From the NCBI RefSeq assembly GCF_040581485.1, contig NC_090130.1:8618001-8682000 (forward strand): 64,000 bases of DNA, written 5' to 3'. This document shows, in pieces, positions 51,301 to 61,585 of this stretch. A program made the position numbers and the translations under genes. The stretch comes from Linepithema humile (Eukaryota > Arthropoda > Insecta > Hymenoptera > Formicidae). Position 1 is the first letter of the stretch. Each line of letters starts with the position of its first letter. The notes beneath the pieces were generated by a model. The model was not told the origin of the DNA. It ran no database searches and was given only the letters and a program-made list of their open reading frames with translations.

Positions 51301-54300
51301 ATTGGCATTCTAATGCTCATTTACATGCATTAGGGAGAAGCACAAGCCGGCTAGTGTGGCATGTATCGCTCTAATAGCCTTTGATAGGCGAAGCAAAAAT
51401 CCTTTCAACCATGAATATAAACATGCACAGGATAAATCGCTTGTACCGTTATTAATACATATTATGAAAGATGCTCTCTCAACATAGAAATGTCACAATT
51501 TTGTCGACTTATTTCGCGCAAAATAACGCGGGTATTTGACATGTGTACAGTCAAAATTGACGTTTAATACTTAATCTCTATATGAATTACAGAATAATTA
51601 CTTTGAAATAATCATGGTGAGATTATTATAAATATTCTGCACCGCGCAACAATAAAATATTATTTCAACATTAATATATAATTTGTATTTAATATTCCGC
51701 ATCGTTCTCGCATGATTGATTCATATTTTATGCCGTGTTTTATTAATTATCCCGAAAAAAAACTTGAATTACGAGGAATATTATAAAGATTTACTAGAAA
51801 ATAATCTTCTTCTTGAGCGCGGAGAAAAATGTAGGCGGAAACCACGCTCGCATCTCTCGCCCCTCTTATGTCGGTAATTGCACGACTCGACGTATACGCG
51901 CGCGATATTTTCCCCGTTCCTTTGGCGCACAGCTTCCTCTCCCTCATCGCTGAAAAGTGGCCTTTCGACTTTTTGCACCGGGGAAAAATTCGATGCCGGA
52001 GATTGGAAGGAGCTTTGTGAAGCGACTCGCCGCCGTCGTCTCGCTAATAACCGGGAGATAACAAGGAGATTCTGTTTATTCAGCGGAGTCTCTCCGGCTT
52101 TGGTGCATGCCTGCTTCTCTGCGCGTGTACGTCAGCGTCGCGCGATGAAATCAAACGCCGTTGTTTATGCGTCGGGCTTTCTCTCAGCGCGCTGGAGTTA
52201 TGAGCTCTCAGCCGTCTCTTTCTCTTATGGAAATACATGATTATATTTCCCTTTTAATTTTTTAAGGTCTATGAATATCTATACGTATTTCTATTATTGA
52301 TGGATTCTTAATGCAAGCTGATTCAAGCTGGCGTAGATTTCCTTTCGCCGAATATTAATTTTGTGCAAGTTTTTTTTTTTTTTTTTTATTTATTTCTCGA
52401 TAAAGTACTTTTAATGTTGAAGAAAGGGCCATTGCGTGACTTAAAAAATAAGCTTTTATTGTCTAGTATTCCTGAAATCTAATTCCGCATCTTGGTTCTA
52501 TTTTATAATTATTTTCAGCTGGAAAAGTACTTTTCTTCAGGAAATTGTCTCATTCTCCGACAAAGAATATTGCCATCGAATGTACCTATTATCGACTACG
52601 TGTTTCTCTTACTTGTTTTTCGATATCTTTTTATTATTTTACCGTATCTCGACTGTATCAAGCCAAGCGGAAGTTGCGGGTGTATACGCTGCTTAGCGCG
52701 GGCTTCCTCTCACGAGCGCGAGCTTCCTCGTGGGAATAGTTAGCCCGTATTACAGTTAGCAGTGTGCAACGTCGTCAACCCCCTAAATGTGTGGCTCTGA
52801 GATGGTGTTGAGCAAGCCACGATGCCGACCGCACACGTCCCAGGAGATTCCGTCGCTGATATCTCCAAGTAATTTCCGCTAACGAGGAAACCATTTCGAA
52901 CGGAAAGTCGCGTTTTCGCGCGCGAGAGAGAGACAGGCACGAATATTGATATTTTAGTCCGACAGCGGGATGTTATTTTAATTAAATCTCCCATGTCACG
53001 TGCTGCAGACGTGTATAGAGATGTGTAACAAGTATCTTACTTTTTCAGAAAACTCTTTCCAATTTAAATTTTTTAATTCGTAACGTTACTCGAAACTAAT
53101 GGCGAGTAAGATAAAAAAAATGATTAACTTTTGTACAATCGAAACGCCAGCTATTTTTGTAAACGAAAACCTGAAACTGTCGTTTTATTTTTTCGACTTC
53201 TGTTTTTTTAATTGACAAAATCTTTTTAGAACAGAGTCACAACTCTGTCGAAATTAAAAAAATAAATTGTTAATTTCGCGGGGATGCGATAAGCACATCT
53301 CTGGATTAATCAGATGCAAAAGACAGCGGCACTAAAGTGCAGTTGAACGAGCGATAAATTTTCGGATAAGAGGACTCTGCTGGCAAAAGCATCACCCAGA
53401 TTTTGACATAAGTGTTGCCACTTGACAGGCAACTTCGGAGCGAGATTAGGATTTTAGTATTCGAAACCGTCGCGGGGGCGTGTTGGGCTTGGCGCAAAAT
53501 TAATGAAGGTCGCTTTATCGAGCAGCCGAAATTGCAGGTATTCAAGGTTACGAGCTTTTTGGACGAGCGTTCCGCCCTCTCCCGTAAAAGCGAAACCGCA
53601 GGATGCGCGCATCACCAACAACCAGTTCGGAATATACCAGACGCACACCGCACGTTCGACTAGTCGATAAGCCGGCCGCCGCAATCTGTGTGTGTGGTGA
53701 CCGTACCAAACTCCGAAAGTGCTATTGCAGCGTGTCGATCCACCGAGGAACACAAAGCCACCGCTAACAGCCCACGGTTAGAATCACATACTCACCCTCT
53801 TGACCCTTGTTAAGGATACCGTGATAATCCTTCCCGGTCTCTTGCATCAAAGTGGAGACTCGATATAGCGATTCGTTGATGGCTCTCGAACCTTTTTTCT
53901 TCAAAATCGAAGCAGCGATTGATCGGCCGCAATAAACTGTATTTTCCCGTAATCGGCGATGTTCTTGTTTATACATAAAATATTTTTAAAGACGTGTTTT
54001 ATTCAATGTCCGAGACAGAAGTTTATATTGTTATGTGTATTCTGTAACATTAATTTTCGCAGCAAAATATTATTACGTGTTGAGACCGGTTTTCTTTATA
54101 TTTTATAAATAATGTATTTTTTCACCGTTGTTGCAATGTTTGGAAAATTATTAGTTCAAAAAGCACGCTGTTTTGCAGAGCAAATTTAGATTGTGAAAGA
54201 TTTTTATACTAAAAAAAATAATCTATATGCATATGATATCGGTGATTAAAAATAAAACGTGGTTCGTGTACGCGTCGAGTCCTTTTTGAAAGCGATTTGA

Positions 54301-57300
54301 AATTCAGGTCCTTGTTAGCAATTAATTTCGGGGGCAAGTTTGTCGCTTGTTTGTGTCTTGCGCCGCGGGGTAAACTTGCGAGTTTCCCCGAATCGCTTCC
54401 GTACATAATGGCGCACCACGTCGCGGATCTGTCCCTGACACAGCGACGTGGATCGATGAAATGCAAAGCACCGGCGTCGCGACGCCCCGCTCGTCTCGCT
54501 CACGAATGGCCAGCAGCCGGCGTCACGATTCGCAATTTGCGAACGTAAACGAAATTATCGGCCGAATGGCGAGCGCCCGCCGCTCGTCCTCCGCCCTTTT
54601 CCGCCGTCGACTCGTCGATCGCGGATGAGTAATCGCGTTAACGCGCATTTTCGCAACGTATCGCTCCGCAATAATGATCGTAATGATAGTAACAGTCCGC
54701 ACGCCGCTCGCGCATAGCGGATACCGCCAGTCAATAATGCGACGGATAGTCGCGGCGCAGTTGTTGAACGTGCACAGTCGCCCGTGTGTGCTTTCAGAGA
54801 CGTTTTAAAGCGCCAAATGCATTTGATCTACAATTATCAGTCTGATATAATGCATTTTTAATACGAAACGAGTGTAGAATCTAAAATTAGACGGCTACAC
54901 ATATCGCCGAATAACAGCGTATCGATATCGACTAGGTTTTTTTTTTTTTTTTTTACATTTTTACGCAGGGAATCAGAATGTAATATGAAAAATAGTTTTT
55001 TTTTTGCTGTAAATATTTTTTTCAATCCCGAAAAGTCTACGTATAAAAAATCTACGCGTAGAAAAATCTACACTCGCAATAATCCCTCGCAAAAATAATT
55101 TATGCAATGCATAATTTATGCGTTATGTAGATAAGGAGTAGAAAGTCATGATACTGTATAATACGTATAGCTCATGCTCAGAGCGTTTAAATCCCAGAGC
55201 AGGTTTGGGAATATGGGAATTAAAGCGCGAGCTCCACTCGGGCAATCTCTCTCGAGACACTTTTGAGATCGGTGAATGGCCACTTATGTGGGGGAGAATG
55301 TGATATCATTTTTATTTCCTTTATTACGATAACTATTTAAAGTACGCAGCGTTAGATAAACGCAATTAATGAAAATCTAAAGAAAAAAGAAATTATTTTT
55401 CACAACTTTTCATTTTAATGGCGGAATTTTAAATTTAAAATTTTTCACTCAAGGAATAATATGAAACAATTTTTTTCCCTCCATATTTTTTTTGCAAAAA
55501 AGATTCAAAAAAACTCCGAATAACATCTCGCGTATAGCATTTGCTACTCAACTCATCACGGTTTTTCACTTTCGGGACGGTGTACAGGCTATCGTTTTCG
55601 TGTCGTCGTAAATCGACGCGAACCGACCGTGCGATTTTCACTCTGGCGGAACCGATATTTTTCACGGCGACACGCCAATCCCGCGGGCGTGCGTGTTCGA
55701 GGTTTGACCTCACCTATAGTTTGCAGCGCCCACGACGCATACCGATATTTACCAGGTGCACTGCGATCCGTGGCCGCACGAGGCGCCGTCGTGCGATCAA
55801 AACAAGCGCGTCGGTGGCGGAGATGCGGCGTATTCCTTCGTGTCTCCTCGGGAAACTCGATATCTGCCCGAGATATTTGATACGAGCAGGCGGAGACATG
55901 ACCTTGTCGATAAAGCGGATCGACGATGCGGGGCACGTAAATGACTTTAGCGAGATGATCATACGCGGTCAAACGTTATTCACGAGATTACCGCGTGACG
56001 TGGAGAACCGGAGAAAATTGGTGGAATCGAAAACAGTTAGGACCACCACTTTCGATCATGCTTCAGGCATTGCAATTGAATCAAACATTTCAAATTCAAA
56101 GCTTATTCGACGATAATCCATAAAATATTGAATATTGCGTTTGCCACGAAAATTGCAAAAAATTCTATAAATATAATATATTGCACAGTTGCTGTATAGA
56201 TATTTGTTTTTTAAATCATATTTTCTTAAAGCTTTACGGAATATTTTTACGGAAAACTTATTTCAGAGGTTGAGGCGTCTGTTCAAATTTAAAAAAAATT
56301 ATTTTTTTACAGTAATTTCATATCTATAAATCATTGCATGATTAAGATCTTTGATTAAAATCAAGAACTTGGTGACATAAGAAAGAGATAATTTATTTTT
56401 CTTGATTTCTTGATTTTAATTAAGATGATCAGTCAAGTTTTTGATTGTAATCAAAGATTTTAATTATGACTTATAGATATCAAATTACCAGTAAAAAAAT
56501 AATTCTTTGAAAATTTGAATTTCCACGAAATAAATTACGTGTGATTTTTCTCTTCTGACGTTGTAATCCAATGTAGCCGCAATAACTGTCCTTGAATAAT
56601 GCTGCCTTCTTTATACACAGTAGCGTAAAGTCTAAATACATTATACACTCTTATGATGATAATAGTTCCGGTCAGGCGCCTACAATCGCAATATCCGTTG
56701 TAACAAAATTAATATGCTCTCTACGCTAAACGAGCGGATAACCGTCCGCAACTGCCGTCGTGCCTCCTTGATGCGTTAACGTATCAACCGAGGACCGTCT
56801 GCAATTATCGAACATTATCGAGTGATATAATTAGTTAGTTGAGTATTACGGAACGACGTAATTACGCCGCTGGCCTCTCCGGCGACTTCCTGTCTGCGCG
56901 AAATAGTTGCCGTAATTGACATTTAACGCATCTCATCTTGTCGTCGGGATAAAAAACGAAATCGTTAACTTTTTTATCATCATTACCATCTTTCTTTTAA
57001 CGGTTAATATACGTATATGCAAAATGAGATCTTGAAAGAAATTTACCTTGATTTTTTGGTATTTTAATCAATTTCTTTACAAATGTAGTTTATTTATTTA
57101 TTTTTTCTTTAATGCAACGTTGCCGTGCAAATATTTTTCAAAGATGAAAAACTTCTGATAAAGATGAAGGATATTAAAGTGTAAAAATTAAAATCCGGAG
57201 CACCTCATACATCTGACACGCATAACTAGAAAAATATACTTAAAACGTAGACGAGGTACGTCATGTTTTTTATATGGACAAGTCCCGTATATAAAGGACT

Positions 57301-60300
57301 CACCTGACACAGCGAAATAAAACGTTCCCATTACCGAGATTTTACTGCGAAAACGTTGACGTTTAAATGATTGGACGAGATTACCGGCTATTATCGAGCG
57401 GGTGAAACGAGTGGGTTTATGTCGTTGTCTTTAACGCGTTTCAACCAAGTCAGCGTTCGTTCTCCGTTTTCTTTCCTCAAATTCGTTTGCAGACCGCAAA
57501 CATTACACGTTGCATTAAAATTCCGAGTAGTTCCACTTGCATTAAGCAGCAACGGAGCTTTCTAAGAAATTGTTACAATAAATATCATTGTTAATTAGAG
57601 GGGATCTAGCCTGTTGTGAATAATTTGTTAATTATGAGAATGAATTTTCATAATACAATGCGATGCTAGCCTTAATGTTTCTAACGAAATAAATATGTGG
57701 AATAAAAAGCGCTTGTTTGTCTTTTCTCGTTCATTAATTAACGTGAACATCAACGGCCACCGTCGTGCCCTTCCTCGGTATTTATAATGTTGATTCATTT
57801 CTTACCACCGATGAAATCTTTATTCTCTCTTGAAAAATGATGTTAAGTTCCGCAGAATGCATGCGTTCTTATAATTACATGACCTATCTTATAAATAAAT
57901 ATTTACCGTATCTTGGTCGATAAGCCCGTTATTACCTGCCAAGTAAGTTTACGTTTACTAGGAAAAGAAAATATACGCTCTCTTGCTTCGAAGAAAAATA
58001 TACACCTTTGGTGTGCTTAAGTCACGCCGTAGGAAATAATGCGTTTAATCGTCTCGTCGTTTCTTTTTAACCGCTTTTATTAAATATACCTTTTTCTTCC
58101 TGTTTTCTTTTTTTCGAGCATTTTTTTTTTTTTTTTTTTCCGAGTCAGGTAGCGGCATAAGGCGAATAAACTACTTGGCCCGTTCCCGTACATCAAAGAT
58201 TTGAATTCAGACCGCGTGAGTACACGTTTATCGGGACGGAAAACGTTTTAACCACCCGTTTCCTCCTTCCCATCTACATGCAGCCGCTCTCAAATATTTT
58301 CTCTCACTTTGTGTTGCAGGCGGTGTCAGAGAGGCTTGAATTGGCACCAGCTGGCGGAAGATCAGAGCCGCAGGTGAGTACCGTGAGAGACTGCGGGACT
58401 AGTCTTATTTCAAAGGAAGCACCGCGAAATTATACTCTTCGCGAAAATTTATCGCTCCGCGTCGTCCTCAATTCCGCTCGAAGCTCGTTATCTTCCTCTT
58501 TCAAGCGAAACTTGCAAACTACTTCGAACAAATAACGTTTAGCTGGATAATTGAACTCGAAACTTTTATTTCTTACGAGACTAAGCGCGTTAACGGGAAA
58601 TATATGCTATTGCTCTAATATGATAAATAAATAAATATCTTCCGGCGAGCACTTCACTTTATTCCATCACGTGCGAACAGAAATTCGCCGTGCCATTTTT
58701 ATTTCCAACGAAGTGAGCGGCGTGCATGCCTGTTGCCGCTTGTAACAAATAATTTGCGAGAGTCGTGAAACAAAAAGCGGTAAAAAATTTATCGCTGTAA
58801 TATTTACTCGCGCGAAGATAAAAATCGAATGATGTCGGTAATTAACATCGACCGGCTTTCCGACGAGCGAAACACTTTGATGAAGTTGTTGACTGAGCCA
58901 AATGTGTTTTCCGCTATGAGGCTAGTGTGTGCCTTTAATGACCGTATCTTTCCTCAAACGAAGGTCGCTACCTTATGTGAACCCGGCGAGGTGTATCTTG
59001 CTCAGCACATGGGCGAGCAGGGTCGATGGGTCTCCTCGACCGATAAGAAGAGCTGCATGACGGACAAGCTCGAGATCCTGGAGTATTGTAAGAAGGTAAG
59101 CAGAGAAGGAATTTATAAGATCACACAGCCATTAAATGCTCTCATGTATAATGTCGTCCGCGGTATCGGCGCCGAGCACGTTGTAGTCGATTAGAAGTTA
59201 TATATAGACATTAAAAATAGATCTGACATTTTTCTATTATCATCGAACTTTTTAGTTCTCTCCCCCCTTTTTTCTGTCATTTTTCTGTCCTATAAAATAT
59301 ACAAACGAGCGTGAATACTTGGCTCCAGCGAGATTATTTACAATTCTTGAAAAGAATATACAGCGGTCCAGTGATGTCGATCTACATTATACTGTCACAT
59401 ATATTTTAGTCGCTGTTTCTTTTATTATAAAGCTAGCATGTTTTTTATTCGAATCATCTTTTATCGCACGTATAAAAATAATTGGATTTTATTTCGATAG
59501 ATTGAACAGAAACGAGGATATTTCGTAATTGATTAAAAGGATCCAAGGCAGGAATAGATTAACAAATAAGCAACGAGAGTATAACCAGATCCTTCTTCGC
59601 GCATAGTCCACATCCTTCACGAGTAAATCGCAGTGAAAGGCGGGGACTAACTTACGGATTACCGGATAATAACGTTCTCTGTCTCGCTTATGCGACACGT
59701 TCACGCAATCCACTATGCGCATAAGAGAGAGATAAGTGTGCAGCTTGCAGCACGCATACGTGCTCGCATTTGCTTATGCACGAGTACGAAGAAACGCGCC
59801 GGATATCGATCGATAAAAATCGCTGCCTCGCACTCGTCGCGAAAACACCTGTGTGTAAATTATTCGAGTCGGCGCTTGAATTATTAAAACGAAGTCGAGA
59901 CCGAATCCGTTCGCGATTCTTCGCTCAAACACTCGGAGCTCGTATTTAGAGAGAAAACCGGGCCACTCTTGCGAACGCGAATTATTAATTAAGGGCTGGC
60001 GTGTTATTTAACATCGCGCGCGCCGGTGATGGCTGCCGCCCTGCAGGCAGGATTAAGTCGTTTATAATCTTCCGGTGCCCGCGTAAATCGAATTTTCATC
60101 CCTTCGTTGACGCGCTTTAGTCACGACAAAACACCGAATTACGCGGTTCGTTACCCTTCCCGCCGTTCCGCCGTGAAAATAACGTTAATCCCGGCCGATA
60201 ACTTTATTGCATGCAATTGCATGGGTCGACAGTCTTTGCGTCGTGAATTATTTATTTACCGTGCTTTTGCGTAAATTCCTTCCCGCCGCTGGTCAATGAG

Positions 60301-61007
60301 AGTGTCTTTTGTTTAATCCCCGATCACAGCAAGATCAAAGAAGAATTACAGAAAATCTTGTTATCCGAGAAATTCTTTTATTAATTCCATTATTTAGATC
60401 GCTCGCTAGAAATTCATTTAAAAGTGCGCGATATAAATTGACATCGAATTCAATTCAGAAGATTGCAAGCAAGACGACCCCTGTCAATTTCCTCGCAACT
60501 TCTCGTAACAAGCTTGAAAAATCCTCCAAGTTTTTTAATATTTCGATATCGCATTACAAAGAAGTGTCTTTTAACGACCGGATACTTATCGATCCGCCAC
60601 TCAAACTAGTGTTGCAATTCACAACTTAGCCTTGTTTATATTTAATTCGCGTATTACGCGGATTCCGTATCAGCAAAACAGCTTGTTCGGCGGGAATGCG
60701 CGTTTTTTGCGAGCTCTTAAACGCAGATTAAACAGCCGCTCGTTCGCCGTAATAATAGGCTTGCCGCATACGCGCCCGATAATTACATTTCGCCGCGCGA
60801 TTACAAGCTGCTCGAGCCAGCTGCTAATGGTGCTTGCAGCAGGCCCCTTAATCCGCCGACCGTCCGATTCTTTTTTCCAGGCTTACCCGAAGAGAGACAT
60901 CACCAATATCGTCGAGTCTTCGCATTACGTCAGAGTCAGCGGATGGTGCAAGCCGGGTAGATCCAAGTGCAAGCTCTCCCGCTGGGTCAAGCCTTACAGA
61001 TGTCTGG
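33321..61007 (+). CDS. Appl: Amyloid precursor protein-like (Appl), 5' part; gene continues past the window
   Basis: Appl is a neuronal type I membrane protein, homologous to vertebrate APP, acting in synapse and axon biology and shed by secretases. Coding exons here are 33321-33380, 58320-58373, 58964-59095 and 60881-61007, with phases that join cleanly to give 124 residues plus one base. Residues 1-20 are a signal peptide (hydrophobic LALAALLGVLSV). Residues 21-38 are a linker ending in SEPQ. Residues 39-124 form the growth-factor-like/heparin-binding half of E1 with six cysteines at 43, 69, 80, 105, 112 and 123, the GRWV and DITNIVESSHY blocks, and a basic GRSKCK loop. The copper-binding half, E2, transmembrane and NPTY tail must lie beyond position 64000. 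Confidence 0.95.
35250..35870. repeat. Diverged tandem repeats
   Basis: Blocks recur in order with substitutions: 'CACCATAAACTAACGAGAGCG' resembles an earlier 'CCGCCATAAACGAACGGGG' at about 35345, and 'CCGATGTGGGTTCCGATG' at about 35528 resembles 'CTCAATGTGGGCGTCCCGATG' at about 35770. The period is irregular (roughly 240-330 bases), so this is an old array or a degraded duplication. A run of 12 G lies at about 35739-35751. Confidence 0.5.
37992..38501 (+). other. Unassigned 169-codon open frame in Appl intron 1
   Basis: An uninterrupted frame from ATG to TGA in moderately AT-rich DNA. The protein has no recognisable domain; it is rich in Arg, Tyr and Cys. A frame of this length is borderline for chance in a 64-kb AT-rich window. 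No flanking splice or promoter signal was found. Confidence 0.15.
46300..46323. repeat. (CT)n microsatellite
   Basis: A CT-dinucleotide tract within a pyrimidine-rich stretch of Appl intron 1, interrupted by T runs. Confidence 0.75.
46454..46516. repeat. Compound (CT)n-(CACT)n microsatellite
   Basis: About 20 bases of alternating CT run into roughly ten tandem ACTC tetranucleotides. Open frames over it read as Ser-Leu then Leu-Thr-His-Ser repeats and are artefacts. Confidence 0.95.
53764..53976 (-). other. Possible coding exon on the minus strand inside Appl intron 1
   Basis: The minus-strand frame has an ordinary soluble-protein composition around INESLYRVSTLMQETGKDY. It ends NKGQEG at a consensus donor (GTGAGT; CACTC-type match on plus at about 53793-53798). 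A weak AG acceptor lies before the Lys run. If real, this would be an internal exon of a gene nested antisense to Appl. I do not recognise the protein, and partner exons are not established, so it may be chance. Confidence 0.25.
55541..56116 (+). other. Unassigned 191-codon open frame in Appl intron 1
   Basis: This is the longest plus-strand open frame in the window that is not part of a recognised gene. It is Arg- and Ser-rich with no recognisable domain, and a 127-codon frame overlaps it on the minus strand, which suggests a locally stop-poor CpG-rich stretch rather than a gene. No splice partners could be assigned. Confidence 0.15.
56284..56517. repeat. Imperfect inverted repeat, ~85-base arms (MITE-like hairpin)
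   Basis: Left arm 56284-56371 and right arm 56434-56517 are imperfect reverse complements: CAAATTT ends, a long A/T block, then ATATCTATAA and CTTTGATTA-AATCAA-AACTTG. The loop is about 62 bases and itself AT-rich. There is no coding capacity. It resembles a foldback MITE but shares no obvious ends with the CAGGGTGT elements. Confidence 0.7.
58320..58373 (+). CDS. Appl: Appl coding exon 2
   Basis: Eighteen codons (AVSERLELAPAGG then RSEPQ) between a GTGTTGCAG acceptor and a GTGAGT donor, phase 0 at both ends. The EPQ directly before the next exon matches the 'EPQ(I/V)A' that opens the APP E1 domain. Confidence 0.85.
58374..58963 (+). other. Appl: Appl intron 2
   Basis: A 590-base AT-rich intron. 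The open frame that runs into exon 3 from about 58829 is intronic, because the E1 sequence is only recognisable from the AAG|GTC acceptor onward. Confidence 0.8.
58964..59095 (+). CDS. Appl: Appl coding exon 3 (E1, growth-factor-like part)
   Basis: Forty-four codons encoding VATLCEPGEVYLAQHM, GRWV and DKLEILEYCKK. It holds three of the six GFLD cysteines (residues 43, 69, 80). The match to insect Appl E1 is direct. Donor GTAAGC. Confidence 0.96.
59096..60880 (+). other. Appl: Appl intron 3
   Basis: A 1.8-kb intron with a strong TTTTTTCCAG acceptor. It has an AT-rich first half and CpG-rich patches at about 59.95-60.25 and 60.7-60.87 kb. No other feature recognised. Confidence 0.8.
60881..61007 (+). 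CDS. Appl: Appl coding exon 4 (E1, heparin-binding part)
   Basis: Encodes AYPKRDITNIVESSHY, then the basic loop around WCKPGRSKCKLSR and WVKPYRCL, with the last three GFLD cysteines. It ends with one base of a Gly codon at GTAAGC (phase 1), as expected before the copper-binding subdomain. Confidence 0.97.
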
Positions 61008-61550
61008 GTAAGCGCTAACGTTATTGATGTTCTTGCGCGGAATATCGAAAATTCGCTGCGTGCCGAACTTTTCGCATTTTTTTCTCTTTTTTTCCCCCTT
61101 TCTGTTCGAAAATCGAACGCCCCCCGTCATTTCAAGCCAGATCTTTAATGCCGCAAAAAGGGAACTTGAATTAATTTCATCCGCCCGTCCATTGTCGAGA
61201 ATATCACGATGCGCTAATTTTTTCGGCTAACAAAAAGTCGTAATTCCTCGCGAATACCGCGCGGTAAACAAAACGTCGAATTGTTTCGACTGGATATCAA
61301 TGGAGAGAGCTCGGTGTAATAATATAATTGTCAATATATCAATGTGGATTTTTTTGTGTACAACACAAAAACGCGCGGATCCCGATATATTCGATGCATT
61401 GATATCGGATTGACGTCGTGAGCCGATATCAGTTCGACGGCGACAAAAATTTTTGCGGTAACATTTGGCTCTTGGTACTCGGCTTGCTGAAAGAATCGCA
61501 AGGAAACGTTGGGCGAGGGCCGACCGATCGCTCGTGAGCTCGTCGATAAT

Positions 61551-61585
<35 letters not shown>
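61551..61585. repeat. (CGG)n trinucleotide repeat
   Basis: Eleven to twelve tandem GCG/CGG units on the plus strand. On the minus strand they read as a polyproline run within a 119-codon open frame. Confidence 0.95.

Larger units (their letters stand above)
33381..58319 (+). other. Appl: Appl intron 1 (about 24.9 kb)
   Basis: A very large intron separates the signal-peptide exon from the rest of Appl. It contains diverged tandem repeats (about 35.25-35.87 kb), many CpG-rich patches (40.7-41.4, 41.8-42.5, 43.6-44.1, 54.4-54.8 kb), TAATTA-type homeodomain-like motifs, a compound microsatellite (46.45-46.52 kb), a hairpin (56.28-56.52 kb) and some unassigned open frames. No nested gene could be identified with confidence. 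Confidence 0.65.

Noticed and set aside
58829..58963. Extension of the Appl exon 3 frame upstream to a Met at 58829
   Set aside because: The sequence has no similarity to APP E1 and is preceded by a spliced exon ending EPQ; the acceptor at 58962-58963 explains the boundary.
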